Positions 1 through 12,339 are shown, numbered from the stretch's first letter. The stretch: 64,000 nucleotides of DNA from Hypoxylon rubiginosum (GCA_902806565.1 CADCXA010000021.1:744001-808000), one strand, 5' to 3'. The notes: generated by a model not told the origin, from the sequence alone. Numbers and translations: made by a program.

Positions 1-1309
1 GACTTGACGGGAATGGTCAATACGGCACAGTCAAGGTGGGCGTGATGTACCGACGCTTCCCTGGATGACAGCTGTAGATGAACATGGTATCATAGAGAAA
101 CCTTAGGCTTCAGGAAACAAAATGATGACAACAGGTAGAGAGAGTTCCAGGAAGAAAAGCTCCAGGGCAACTTCAATGCAATGCCTAGGGGATAAAGGTG
201 TCCGAATCAAGCCATATAGATACCATCGACTGCTTACCCAGATGAAAATGTATATGAGCCTCTTATCCTCTCGTCTTCTAGGTTGAACCTTCTTAAATCT
301 TAAGAATATAGACTAAGGAAATATCGCGCCTAAGATGTTGCTGCCTCGTCACATAATCTGTTATTGTTACATCAACGTCATGATTTGACGAGTAGACTTT
401 TGAATGGGCTACTCGAAGATTCCATCATTCTAGAAACGCCTAGGGAATCTAGATGGGCTCAGTTTCTAGTCCTTTCAGTCTGTTTTCATGCGTTCAAGTC
501 TCTGTAGGCGATTGTTCTTTCATCATGTCTTACTAAGAGCCGTCAACTACAAGTTTCATATTCAGCGCTCAGATTATAGTCTGACTCAAGATCCTCAATG
601 TATTATAAGTACCTTAAAGAAAGGACCGAAACGAGCAACTACACAACTAGGCATGTCGACACCCAGGATGGAATCGGCTTCACGATGTCGACTAGCCACG
701 ACCAGGCAAAGATTCGAATATTTGGACATCCTAAGAAAGCCGATCGTACGTGGCAAGACCCTGGACTTTAGATTCCAGGCACAAGCTTAAAAAGGGACTT
801 TGCCACCTAACGGCAGAATTTCGCAACAACATCTTCTGGAAGGACACGGAAGATCAAGTCCTAAGGCATGGGTTTAGTGATAAGGACTTTCTGAAACCCA
901 CAAGGAGACGGCCCGAAAGTGGAGCATGGATTCCATCGAGAATGCCTGATCCCTTCCTCTGCATTCTGCGTTCTGCGTGGCCATACGACGGGCTTATCGA
1001 ACGAGCGGTATTGCCCGCAATATGCCTGGCGAAGTTTTGATAACCTTACCGTGGTGATCGGGGAGAACATCACGACTCGCTGGCGGAATGGATCTGTGGC
1101 TTCTGGGCTCCGTGGGTTTCGTAGGGCCGACGGGTCGGGCAACAACACAGATGTGGTGGTATCGGGTCCCGAGCCCCGGCAGCCCGGCAGTCGCGGGTTA
1201 GTCGTGTTCTAGCTGCAGTAGCCGTGAGAGAGTTGTGGCCGCTAGGTTTCTACTGACTCGACCAGGTCCATGATTCCGAGAAAAAGCCACGTTTCCCACT
1301 AACGGGCTT

Positions 1310-1310
<1 letters not shown>

Positions 1311-1340
<30 letters not shown>
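1311..1340. repeat. (CAGC)n microsatellite
   Basis: Seven and a half perfect copies of the tetramer CAGC in a non-coding stretch. Read directly from the sequence. Confidence 0.95.
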
Positions 1341-4300
1341 TAGCTGCACCCTTATTTAAGGCCGCGTTCTGGAATCTGGATCCCAGCCGCATCCTACACG
1401 TGCCGCCGAGAGGTAAGCCGGCGCCACAAGTCTAGGCACGGGACGAAGCGCTTGTTTCTTAAGGCCGCCGTCACCTATTTTCGTTCCGGTAACTGTCCAC
1501 GATTCATGCCGTGGCATTTGATCTTGAACTAGACTAGCCGAACAGTCTGGAGGGGCAATTTCAAATAGATTTGACGTAGCAGGGACTGGCCTAATAGTCT
1601 TTTCTCTCTTTTTCTTTCTGTTTTACCACCCACCGAGACGCCCCATTCCAAGCGGATGGATATCCACCTGCTGGCCAGAGCTTGTTGCGGTGAGAGCCGC
1701 AAAGAGCTCGAGCTATTGAATTCCACCCAATGTTACGATAGTGACGTGTCCGAATCTTTGGGCCTCTTTACCTGCAAGTCTTTATGAAACCGTGTGCTGA
1801 AGAGTGGATCAAAACATACCAGCCACCCCATTTATGGAAAGTAGGGCTTCTTCACCGACCGCGACAAGCTGTAGTCGGTTCCGTCTCGTCGCTTAATCAT
1901 CGCGGGTGGTCACGATTGGGTTCTGACCGCCGGGGAGCTTTTGGCAAGACGCAGACCGAGGGTATATACAAACAGACACTGTGCTTGTGCTGCTCGAGAT
2001 GATAGATTCGCCAAGCCGCCGCAATTGTGGATCCTCAAACAGCAACGGGCTCGCGACAAGCATCGCCTCGTCCATTTGAAAAGCTGCCGATGCCGGCAGG
2101 GACCCAGGACGGAATTAACCTAACCCTCTCCACACTTGAAGTCCCTGACAATTCGGTAATCTCGCCGCATCATTTCTGGGATGGTGGCTCAATCAGGTAA
2201 TCCGTCCCAGTTCTTGCTTGCTTCGCTTTGACCTGAAGTGTAGTCATCCCAAGGCGGTGTGTCCTGTGGGATGGGGTAACAGCTGATCCAATGTTGACAT
2301 GGCCGTCTATCTCAGTGACGACGGCGTGTTCAACGACATAGATTCCTTTGAAGAGCGAATCGAGCGCCCACGGTGTTCCTCTATCGTAGATTTTGACTAC
2401 CTTAGCCCTGCTCCGAACTGATAATGGCTCCTGTTGGTTCGTTGCAATAATGCGCTTCATCGGATGCATCATATTGCCATCATCTGACCTTCTGCAAGAC
2501 TGAACGATTATATGGCCTAGGATACCTGACTAGAAGGAGTGCAATTTCACCATGCGAGTCGAGAACATATTAGTATCCCGCGTGACCTCGAAAGATCTAC
2601 TTGTCTAGACGCAATTCTACCTACCTACCTGGTAGGTAGCGCCCCTGCACTAGTTGATATTACATGGGCGGAAATTCAGGGTCCAACCTCCTCAGCCTTA
2701 TGGTCAGAAAGTGAAGAACAGATGGAGACAGTTCATCCAGTCTGTTGAAATTTTAGGGAGTCATTTGCACATAGTAGATTGCACCACTTTGTGTATTATC
2801 TTGTGGGTGTCACTCACCCCGGGAAAGTTCCTTTGTGTGTGGAGTTTGGGATATTTCTTCCTCGAGTCTTGGGGTAGCCAAGGAGAAGAGGAGAAGCGTG
2901 TGCGTTCTTCATGGACCCTGCAGATGCCGAAGACTTTGGGGTTGTTATCGCCTCGATCAGCGGGGTCTCCAGATCGTGAACCCCCATGAAGCAGTACTCA
3001 CCTGATCAATATTACGAGTGTGATTTTGCCGAGATTTATCACATTTATGTAAAAACATGATCACGAGAGAACTCAGCTCGAGGCCTCAATGCATAGTATC
3101 TGGATGAACTACCTATGGAAGTCCGTGGAAGGTGATTATTCTGAGATTCGACTGACCAATCAGTAAAAGAACGCCCCTGAAGGGGCCGAGTTCGTGGGGA
3201 GCGAAAGGGGTTTCCTATCAAGGAAGGAATGTTGTATTGGGCACTACCACCAGGGTCCTTCTTAGGACCCTTTCGACATGGTGCCTGGGAAATAAATTAA
3301 TCGTGCTATCAGATTTGGTTAGGAACAAACGCCTCCGAACACACAAGGGGGCCTCGAATTCGAAATTGATCGTCAGAAGAGGAAACCACCAGCACGACAA
3401 TGTAGCGGGCGGGAGGTCCGGCAAAGTCGAAAACGTTCGCTAAAGACGAACCGCGAGAGAAATTGAGCGTGTGGGGTCTCGAAGGAGGGGACAGGGGGAC
3501 AAGGGGACAAGGGGGATAAGAAGCTGAACGCATGTCAGCCATTTCTGCAAGTCAGAAATCGTTGTTGGGAAAGACGTGATTGGTGGGACGAGACGGTTTC
3601 GCATCCTGGGGGGTTTCTATTCGAAGCTCCCGCGGGCCGTCCCCCCTGCATCCAGGCATCTTGCTCATTGGCAATGCCCATGTTGCTGGCTGATTGATGA
3701 CAAGATGACAGGATGGCCGCGTTGGCAGAGGGCGATTGGGTACAGCATCGCCAGCGGCATAGGATATGTATGCTGCACGCAATCGTAATCGCAGGTAAGC
3801 GGACTTTTAATTGCCTTTGCCTATGCTTATGCCTATGCCTATGTGCTCGTGGCTGGCTGAGAGGCATGAGATCTATCAAGTGGTACACGGTAGTCGGTAG
3901 TACGTAGTAAAGCGCAGACGTGGTCAGTGGGAAAATTCAAATGCGACTTGATATTTCCCATACCTCCCAATACCTCCCTACATAGCAGCCTAGAGGGTAA
4001 AGGAGGGTGTTCGTCACGTCACCCCTCTCTGCCTCCTCTCTGCCTCTTCCCCTCTTGACCCCTTTGCCCCTATTGAGTTGGAGCTCGAGAGACTTGAAAA
4101 GGGGGGTTGACAATTCCCGCAGTTACGTACCTACATAGTACACCGGGGACACAGGAACGGAGCCGTTAGTGTCTGGCAGTTCAGGGATAATTATTTACGT
4201 ATCTGTGTCACTCGACATGTCGAAAAGCAATAAGAGGCGGTAGAGGCAAATAATGGACGAGCATCAGATGGGAAAAGGATCTGAAGAGGATTGACGAGAT

Positions 4301-4768
4301 TGGAATTGGGGATTGGGGAAAATGGGAAGAAAATGAGAAATAGATTGGGTAAAGCGGGTTGGATTCGATTAACACTAGGCTCAATCTAGGTTGGATGTGT
4401 GGAGAAAACAGTTAGGACGTGGCAGTCGTGGCGGCCATGGAAAGACATCGGGAGGATTTCCATTGGAGCCACCAGGGGAGTACTAGGGTAGGTACCTTGG
4501 TACTAGGGGGAAGTCATCAGGGAACCACTGAGGGGCCACGGAGAGCCACAGAGAGCCACCGGGACCATTAAAAGCCCAAGAGGAATCCACCGTCCCTGGC
4601 AGTCCAGGGCAGTGACCAAGGCCCCGGCAAAAAAGCCTTAAGCAGATCCGCTCCGACAGGTTGGTTGGATTCCATGTGACTGGAGATTGGGCTATACTTG
4701 TAGTGTTGTACCTATTAAAGCCTAAAAAAGGGTCCTAAAGCAGGTACCGTGCTATGAAGGGTGTGTAT

Positions 4769-4796
4769 CTTGGACACCTTGGACACCTTGGACACC
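4769..4796. repeat. CTTGGACAC short tandem repeat
   Basis: Three consecutive copies of a nine- to ten-base unit (CTTGGACAC). No coding context. Confidence 0.85.
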
Positions 4797-4915
4797 AACC
4801 TTGTATCAAATGTATCAGATGGGAGAAACAGCAGAAAATAAAAACAAGCAGTACATAGTAAAAAGACACGCTCATCTCATCGAACCCAACGCGGAACCCC
4901 CCTGTTCAACAGGTC

Positions 4916-4942
4916 CACGACCCACGACCCACGACCCACGAC
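4916..4942. repeat. ACGACCC heptamer repeat
   Basis: Three perfect ACGACCC units plus a partial one, then degenerate ACAACC/ATAACC copies up to about 4965. Non-coding. Confidence 0.85.
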
Positions 4943-6000
4943 AACCACGATAACCACGACGCCCAAGACTTTGACTTACGACCCGCATTAAATTGATTTC
5001 ATCTTCCAAATGCATCCCATCCAGCCCATCCCACTCCACCATCTCTAGCCTACATGTACCTTACCTTAGGTACCCCCGTAGGGTTTCCGGTCTGTGGCCT
5101 CTCTCTTGAATCTTTTATGCGCCCCATACAACTCAACTCGACTCAACTCAACTCAATCTTCTCACCTTTTAACAATACACTTTCCCACCACCGTTTCTCT
5201 TGCCTGTACGAATGCGAATACTATAACCATGTGAACGAACTCGATCAGCTAATAGAACGAATAAAGCCCATGCGCTAAACAACACCACCACAACATCACA
5301 ACCTTGGCAGCCATCTCGTGAAAATGAGCTAGACACCAAAACGCAATCTTGTCGCACAAGCCACCATACTTCGAATACTTATCTCGGCACTTTATTATAT
5401 ACACCACTCTACGAGAACTGTACCAGCAACGATCTATCGCGATTTCATCAAGACGGGAGTAGACGGAAGTGGGCTCGACTTTGGAAATTGCCAACAAATC
5501 AAAAGTGTCTGCTCGGGTTACAGCACGTTGTAGTAGTAGTAAGAGAGGTAGCAGCGTATCTGTATTCGGCCAACGAGCAAGACTCGAGTCGCCAGGTACC
5601 GGCTGCCAGGTGGTCGCACGTCACAGGCTCACTGGGTGAACCATACTTTCTCTTCTCATTCGACTTGGGTATCCGACAAGATATATCTTTGAGTTTGTGT
5701 TAGTGGTTTCCGACCAAACCGATACCAATCACTCGTGGAACGCCTAAGGCTTGATGCTATATGAGGTAGCTCATTTACACGCACTGGCGCGGCAACTCCC
5801 TCGAAAGTTCTGTTCTTAGGCGTTTTGGAATCTCAACGCCATTTAACCAAACCCTAAATCCTTGGATCGCTACCTAGGTAATACCTATCAACTACCGCTA
5901 TTGCCTATTCCGCCCGGACGACACGTAATCTCCTCAACAGCAGACCGAAATACGTATACGCTCCTGTCTCCTTCCCGTCTCATCTACGACTGTCATAACC

Positions 6001-7884
6001 ATGCTCACCATGACGAGGCTACCATCTGATTCCTTCTTGCCCTCCGGCGCCGCACTTGATCCGAGCCAGCGTTCCATATCCTTCGGCTCTCTAAACGATA
6101 ATCCTTCGACATCAGTCATATCTCCACTATCGCTACCACATGCTCTACACAATTTGAATTTCTTGGACGAGTCGACTATTACAAACCTGCCATCTCCCAA
6201 CTATTCACATTCACCATCGGTATCCGCAGCACCACGACCTCGACAGCAGTTTATTTCTCCGCGCCAGAGTCTTCCTCTTCCAAGCATCCGCGAACAGAGG
6301 TCAGTTAGCTTGTCCCCGACAAGGCACCGAACCCGGTCTGGTGTGACGTCCCCCCCTTGGGAGCGCACTAGCAACTCAAGTGTGACATCGCCCAACAGTA
6401 AGGATCGCCTTGAGCAAGAGAATCAAAACATGGAACGGATTAGTCTTTTGAGCCTCCTGCGTCGGAGGGAGGAACAGACTCGAAAGTTGTTCGAGAACTG
6501 GCAAGTTGAGCGCACCTACCTGGAGGCTAGTCGTAACCGGGCTGAAGCACTTTTCGAAGAGGAGCGCAGGATTATGAATGATGAGCGGGTGATGTGGTTG
6601 AGTGAGAGGATACAACTCAAATCAGACGCAGACAGATTCAAGAAGCACGCAGAAGACTTTCAGCAACAAGTAGAGGCGTTGGTGAGAGAGAGGGACCATA
6701 TGGCTGGGTGTTTTAAGAGAGTGCAGCGGAGGCCCAGAGATGTGGGTGGCACCTTTGACGGTACCGTCGATGGTACCGTAGGTTCTATTAGAGGCGGCGG
6801 TACCGACAGTCCTGGGACCAACTCGGGATCAAGTAGCAAGCTTTGGTCCTCATCAGATGGGTTATCTCCGGGAAGCAGGGTGCCTAACGTGCCTCACGGA
6901 CAGACGATGCCCGAATCGCAGCCTTTCATACCCCTGGACCCTCGCATGCAAGGCCTGTCACCGGGTACGAGATCGCCAACGGCCCGGCAGGAAAAAATTC
7001 CATCGATTGACATCCAGGAGGTGATTCCATCGCTCGAAGGGATTCGCGTGAAGGCAGGTGCTGTCCAGAAGCCGACATTCACTGATGGGCCCCCTTCACC
7101 ACCTGCTGAGTCGAAAAGGTCAAAGCTCTCAGTGGCTGCGGGCCAGCCCGAATCGACTCGCGCGCGCACGATACCAGCCGTGACTCAAGAGGCGCTTCAG
7201 GCTCCTGAGGCACATCGCCTCATAATGCATGCTGGGCACACACCGAACCACTCCATGTCTCTCTCTCGACTTCATACTGTAGAGTCTACCCAAGACTCCA
7301 CGGAGGTAACCAATACAACCTCTAGTTCCCCTACTAGGTCTACTTCTTCCTCTGCCCACACCTCTGGTGCTGCAACGCCTATGCTCCCCGTAGCGGAGAG
7401 TGACCTAAACCAGGCACCGGAACAACCTCCGCAAGGTCAAACAGTGGGACTTGGTGTTGCGCCTGGAGCCGATAAGGTGTCGAAGTTTCCTAATGAACCT
7501 CTCGGACGGTTTGTTCACTATGCTCTCCCGCTCTATGGTGGTGTTGATGATCAAGAAGATCAAGACCCAGTGCTGAAGGGGCCACTGTTCCTCAGAAATC
7601 TCCCAGCAGCCGACGAGCCATTTATACAGCAGCTTTCTGAGAAGCTTACGCTTGTCAAGGATCGCAACCTCACTCCGACTGTCCTCAAGAATGATATTCT
7701 CAATCGGCCGGCTGAACCCGTCGCTGAACCCGCTGCTAAGCCGGTTGTCGATTCCGCCCGAGGCGGCAGCGATGGAGCACAGGATGCTGGTGAGGGAGAG
7801 GCCGAGGGTGAAGAAGAAGAAATCCCGCTTAAACTGAAAAAGACCAGTAACTTTGGCGCTCCTCTCGGGCAACTTGGAAAATAG
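6001..7884 (+). CDS. Hypothetical protein with central coiled coil
   Basis: A single uninterrupted frame of 627 codons. I do not recognise a named family. The N-terminal ~130 residues are Ser/Pro-rich and look disordered. Residues ~138-235 are charged and heptad-like (the ERISLLSLLRRREEQTRK region through to about LVRERDH) and should form a coiled coil. The rest is low-complexity and Ser/Thr/Pro-rich, with a short Gly/Asp/Thr repeat (GTFDGTVDGTVGS) near residue 250. A more ordered segment follows at ~500-575 (FVHYALPLYGG, GPLFLRNLPAADEPF), then an acidic stretch and a basic tail. ATG at 6001 is followed by a second in-frame ATG at 6010, and either may be used. There is no signal peptide or membrane segment. 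The coiled coil flanked by disorder suggests a scaffold or cytoskeletal role, but that is only an inference. Confidence 0.8.
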   Translation: MLTMTRLPSDSFLPSGAALDPSQRSISFGSLNDNPSTSVISPLSLPHALHNLNFLDESTITNLPSPNYSHSPSVSAAPRPRQQFISPRQSLPLPSIREQRSVSLSPTRHRTRSGVTSPPWERTSNSSVTSPNSKDRLEQENQNMERISLLSLLRRREEQTRKLFENWQVERTYLEASRNRAEALFEEERRIMNDERVMWLSERIQLKSDADRFKKHAEDFQQQVEALVRERDHMAGCFKRVQRRPRDVGGTFDGTVDGTVGSIRGGGTDSPGTNSGSSSKLWSSSDGLSPGSRVPNVPHGQTMPESQPFIPLDPRMQGLSPGTRSPTARQEKIPSIDIQEVIPSLEGIRVKAGAVQKPTFTDGPPSPPAESKRSKLSVAAGQPESTRARTIPAVTQEALQAPEAHRLIMHAGHTPNHSMSLSRLHTVESTQDSTEVTNTTSSSPTRSTSSSAHTSGAATPMLPVAESDLNQAPEQPPQGQTVGLGVAPGADKVSKFPNEPLGRFVHYALPLYGGVDDQEDQDPVLKGPLFLRNLPAADEPFIQQLSEKLTLVKDRNLTPTVLKNDILNRPAEPVAEPAAKPVVDSARGGSDGAQDAGEGEAEGEEEEIPLKLKKTSNFGAPLGQLGK

Positions 7885-9512
7885 GCTTCATTCTAAGCGA
7901 GCTCTGATTGTCACGATTGTCGGCATGCATTCTCTTTTCACAACCACACTCTCTACACATTACGTTTATTTCTTTTGTTTACCTGTTCCCGAAGCGGTTT
8001 AAACGGGCGGCGGAGACTGTCGTGTTGTGGCATATCATGGCACTTACAAATTTCTTTTATACTTGCATGAGTTTCCTTTTTGAAATACCCCGATACCCCA
8101 TTTCATCTCTTGTTCACGGTGGCTGCGCATTGGGGATTGTGAATCAGCTTCAACTGGTGGTGTTTTAGGCTCCGAGGAGCGACGAAATTGGCATCAAAAG
8201 GGCGTACGTTGGGTGGAACTATCCCTCTACTTTGCAAGGGATAGCGTTTTGATTTTATGATGGCGGATCATTCTGCTTCAAGAAGCATATAGATACGGCG
8301 GGCGGGTTGGATCAGCATTTTGGACGAAGACAAAAAAAAAAAAAGTCGTGACAACACCGTGTTACGCATTACATTTAGATGGTTACTATACCAGGGTCCC
8401 CAACCCACCCGCTGCTTAGCGATGGCATGGAATATGGGGAGGAATGAAGAGAAAAGGGGTGTTGTTTTGCGAGAGCAAAGTTTTTGGTGAAAGGAGGTAA
8501 ATTCTAAGCTTCAAGACTGGGTAACCGGCCTACTGAATCAATAGATATCAGTACTTTCTCCGTACATTTGTCGTTTCTTTACGAAAGGTTCATCAACCTA
8601 TCCTACTGTGACATGCAAGGCCATTCGGAATTAAAGAGATGGTGTCTAGCACTAGCTCATTTGCAAACTACGTGTGATTTAGCTGGCGCGGCCCGTCGTG
8701 TTCCTATCTAATGAGCATCCTTCGATATTAAAAGCTCGCTTACTCGGTTCATCCTTCAACAACAACTCGCCACCGTCTAAGCCATCCGGCTTCTTCGGCC
8801 TAGGTACGATATGATGCCTTATATACTTAGGTAGGATTGGGGCCTGAATAGCGCCTCCGCCACGATTTTGGCATGTTGATGCCCTTCGCGGGCGACTAAG
8901 GGGTACTCCCGATCTTTTTGCCATCTGTGGCATACCACCCCCTAGTCTGGCACGTACTATGTAAAGAAGCCTTACCCGCCTGCCCGCTTGGCGTTAAACG
9001 TACGATGTGCTAAACATACTATGCACACATGTTGGGTTATACCTCTTGCATTCAGCTAAGGGAGGCTCTGCATCATAAGTATTCTCGCTATGTCACTTGG
9101 CTTTCAAATGTAATGGACAACGGGCAACGAGACAGCTTCATGCCCAAGGCAGTCATATTATATTTCCCATAAAATTATAATCCTCTATGATAATGGTGGT
9201 GCTGCGTTAAAAATACTAGCTGGTTATCTCCTTGGCCAGTTATCCGATGCCGAATGGATGCTTGCTTGCTTGCGTGAATTATACGCTCCTATGCGAGACT
9301 CACTATCTAATTAATGGCCAGGTGAAGTATTTTGTCTTTTTTCCCTCTTAACCCCGAAGGAATCCCAAACTCCAAACATGCCTTCCTAAACCCCGGGACA
9401 GACAATTTTTTTCATTCGGAACTCGAACACTTCTATTTTTCTAGGCGCTGCTAGTGGATCGGTACCCATCAATAGATCTTCGCCGTAATCTATTCGTCCA
9501 GCTCAGCTCAGC
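7885..9512. other. Intergenic region
   Basis: This is the 3' region of the coiled-coil gene and the downstream flank of ISN1, so the two genes are convergent. It contains a poly-A run at about 8332-8344. No frame with coding character was seen. Confidence 0.6.
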
Positions 9513-9518
9513 TCAGCT
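9501..9518. repeat. (GCTCA)n repeat overlapping the ISN1 stop codon
   Basis: Nearly four copies of the pentamer GCTCA. Read on the minus strand, the repeat supplies the TGA stop of ISN1 at 9515-9513. Confidence 0.8.
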
Positions 9519-11169
9519 TAGCTTCTTGCCCATAAAGTCGGCCAGCTCGTCCAGCAGCTCGACGGTCTCGGCGGGGCTCGCGATCCAGGCCGTGGTCGAG
9601 ACGCTGCGGGCCTTGAAGTCGTTGCTACCGGCGCTCAGGAACTGGTCGCCGACGTGCAGGGTCTGCTCGGGCCGGATCCTGTCCGCGTCTCCGCCCTCGG
9701 CGCCGCCGCCGAACCACTTCTGGCACACGGCGACGCCCCAGCTCTTGTCGCCGATGTCGACGAAGACGTCGCGCCCGCCGTTGAAGGCGCAGAACGGGAC
9801 GACCTGGCTGCCGTCGTAGTCGCGCCCGCCGACGCTCAGCTCGAGGATCTTCTGGACGACGAGGACGGTCTCCTCGAGGGACTCGCGCGGGATGCGGACG
9901 CTGGGGTCGCCGGGGATGACGCCGACGGCGCGGTCCTTGCGCATGAGGACGGCGGGCAGGTTCAGGTTCTTGATGCAGTCGCGCAGGGCGGCCTCGGCGA
10001 CGTCGAGGAGTGACGCGATGGCGGCGTCGGACCACGCGGCCATCTCGGCCGTCAGCCAGCGCTCGCGCGGGACGGGCGCGAGCAGGTGCGGGGACGAGGC
10101 GCTGAACTCGAACAGGTAGTTGGCCTCGCCGCCCATGATGACGAGGTTCTGGCGCTGGGCGGGGGCCAGCTGCGGGGAGCCGGCGACGGCGTCGAGGAGG
10201 CCGTGGAGGCGGGCGTAGTAGCGGTCGGCGGTGGTGTAGCCGGCGGCGGTGACGATGCCGACCTTGACGTTCTTGCGCATGAGGTCGAGGATGCGCGGGA
10301 CGACGGGGCTCGAGGGCAGGAGGCTCTCGCCGTCGTCGTAGAGCGTCACGTCGCCGTCGAAGGTGGCGAGGCGCAGGGTGCCGTGCGTGGTGACGGCCAT
10401 GAGCTGGGCCGAGTTGAGGACGAGCCGGACGTCGTTGAAGGACGGCGAGACGAACCGCCGCGACGAGATGTACCGCTTGCGGTCCTGGAACTTGAAGGCG
10501 GCCTCCAGCGGCAGCCGCGTGAAGAAGGTGCCGATCGTGGGCACCAGGAGCTTGAGCTTGGACGGGACCCTGGTCGCGTCCGACTGGTGCGTAACTGAAT
10601 TCGCATGTCAACAAACTGGCCGGATGCTGCTAAGTGACAGAGACGGGGACGGAGACGTACTGTGATCATCAACCATTACCTCAATGTCCCTCATAATCTC
10701 AGCGTACCGCCTGTGCGCCTCTCCGGACGTCTGTGCGATGCTGAATCCATTCGTCTCGAAGACTCCGGTAGGTTGGGAATACAAGACGAAGGGGACGGCT
10801 AGTAGTCCCTTGATCCATTCTAATTCTTTATGTTAGTTATTAAACAGCTAATAAAGTCTTAGACGGAGACTCATCGAGGGCGTCCCTCTATTGCGGCGGT
10901 CCGGTCCTCACGAGGTGTTCCCGGCATCCGGCATCCACAACATCCACAACTACGTTTCCGAGTATGGCGACGAAGGTCACGAAGCAAAGGGCACATAGAA
11001 TGTATGCAGATACAGGCGAGAATATGCTGGCAAGATAATACCTATAAGTTGATCTCTCCTGTGCGTTTTCAACGCATCTAACGAGGTTGATTGTATTAGT
11101 TGCGGAGATTTATCGATACCGATATATGGAGAATGGAGACTCACATTCCACTCTGTATCTTGTCGTCAT
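9513..11169 (-). CDS. ISN1: IMP-specific 5'-nucleotidase
   Basis: This enzyme dephosphorylates inosine monophosphate to inosine in cytosolic purine turnover. I recognise the Isn1 family. The spliced model is 11169-11145, 11077-11042, 10819-10661 and 10594-9513 (433 residues, against about 450 for yeast Isn1). Exon 1 encodes MTTRYRVE. The tiny second exon adds the conserved ALKTHRRDQ motif and exon 3 EWIKGLLAVPFVLYSQPTG. Exon 4 carries the HAD-like catalytic core: nucleophile motif FDGDVTLYDDG (Asp153/Asp155) and the late metal-binding motif HVGDQFLSAGSNDF (~388-401). All three introns have GT donors (GTGAGT, GTATTA, GTACGT) and AG acceptors, and the reading frame is kept. The long GC-rich frames on the opposite strand are codon-bias shadows. 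Confidence 0.93.
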
Positions 11170-11837
11170 GTTGCCTGTCGTTGCAATTGGCCTTCCAGTA
11201 TGTAGTCGGTCTATGGATATCTGCTTACTGTATCGTCTGGAGAAGTAAGATTGAGTGAAATTGAGAAAAATGAAGAAGTGAAAACGAAATATCGTCAAAA
11301 TGGTTCTCAAGTTAAAGGGGCATGCTGGGCACGATAAGCTGTGATCACGAGGTCTGTTTAACACAGTGACTTAGTGGGGCTAGGCGCGGATACAATGGGA
11401 CGCTGGATGCATCCGTTGTAGCAGTGGCATCCAATCCACTGTATCCAATGCGCTGGACTGGGCGGGCGGGTAGGTCGATGGCTGGACTGGGCTGGGCAGG
11501 CTGGGCTGGCTGTCTAGCAGTGACTCCGGCGCTATGAGCCCATCCGTCATAGCGTCATCTTAGTGGTCTATTAGCTCAAGTTACAGGCGGTAACAAGCGT
11601 CCGGGTTCTGGCGGCGACTATTCCTTTTTCAACCACATGCCATCTGTAAATTCCATCACGACAACATCATCATTACTAGAAACTGTTGATAAACCTATAC
11701 CTAATCATCTACCGAAGATACATGCCCTTTTCAGAAAAACCAGAGAGAATACGAAGCTATCCATTCACTGCTTCCCATTTGCTCTATACCCATTTAGACT
11801 GTATTAACCGTCACACGTCCCACCCGGTTCGTTCCCA
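11170..11837. other. Intergenic region upstream of ISN1
   Basis: Promoter side of ISN1 and 3' side of the small secreted protein gene. It includes a G/C-rich degenerate repeat of GGCTGGGCT type near 11460-11515. No coding frame was supported. Confidence 0.55.
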
Positions 11838-12339
11838 TCAAGGTAACGGAGTTGCGGTCGCGGTCGCGCAAGCCGCGGTGACCGTCTTGAGTCGGGTTAT
11901 ACAACCCTCGGGGCAGGCAGTCTGGCATCCGTCTACGAACAGAGCCGTCTTGACTCCGGCGCAGCCGCAAGGAATGAGCAACTCCTGCTGCCATGTGCAT
12001 CCCGGCACGGGGCATTGCATCGGCTCGCAGGCGGCAGGCCGGGTCGTGTGCGTCACGGTCGGGCAGGCAGCAATAGCGGAGGAGCTGGTAGGCTTTCCCG
12101 GGATCGTGGTGATGATGAACGTGAATGATGTCGTCGACGAGGTAACAGCACTCGAGCTCGCGACCGTGGTGGTCGGGTGAGGCGGCCAGTGCTCATTTTC
12201 CCCCTCTGCGGGGACGGCAGCACCATAGGCGACACTGGGATTGTGTTAGCCTTATACGGCTCATTGTCAACCACCAATGGGATATCCTATTGTCTCACCT
12301 GGCTAGGGCCGCAATTAAGCCAACGACGGAGACCTTCAT
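11838..12339 (-). CDS. Small secreted cysteine-rich protein (effector-like)
   Basis: The two-exon model is 12339-12299 (41 nt) and 12234-11838, giving 145 residues. Exon 1 encodes the start of a signal peptide, MKVSVVGLIAALAS. The codon for that last Ser is split by a GTGAGA...CTAAC...CAG intron of 64 nt with a clear branch site. After the predicted cleavage near VAYG|A comes a Thr/Ser-rich linker (~30-75). A compact module of ten cysteines follows, with the pattern C-x(10)-C-x(3)-C-x(4)-C-x(8)-C-x-C-x(11)-C-x(3)-C-x(2)-C and one final C near the C terminus. Landmarks are MQCPVPGCTW, IPCGCAG and CQTACPEGC. Similar PCGC/CPxGC proteins occur in many moulds without known function (from memory). 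An even cysteine number fits five disulphides. The function is unknown; effector or wall-surface roles are inference. Confidence 0.8.

Larger units (their letters stand above)
1..6000. other. Gene-poor 5' region with simple repeats
   Basis: I see no open frame here with protein-like composition that can be extended by plausible splicing. The longest frames are about 100 codons and overlap each other on both strands. The stretch holds many short tandem repeats: CAGC tetramers at 1311-1340, CTTGGACAC triplet at 4769-4796, ACGACCC at 4916-4942 and CAACT at about 5129-5156. The last few hundred bases are pyrimidine-rich and probably form the promoter and leader of the gene that starts at 6001. 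A minus-strand frame at 2170-2472 is the most protein-like, but nothing around it supports a gene. Confidence 0.55.

Noticed and set aside
2170..2472. Minus-strand 100-codon frame with ordinary composition
   Set aside because: No splice partner, motif or repeated domain could be found around it, so it is not reported as a gene.
9625..10614. Long alternative frames on both strands across ISN1, including Arg/His-rich and Gly/Val-rich products
   Set aside because: They are shadows produced by the very GC-rich third codon positions of ISN1; the compositions are extreme and no motif appears.
11686..12180. Plus-strand frame of 164 codons
   Set aside because: It lies opposite the better-supported secreted cysteine-rich gene, which has a signal peptide, splice signals and a regular cysteine pattern.
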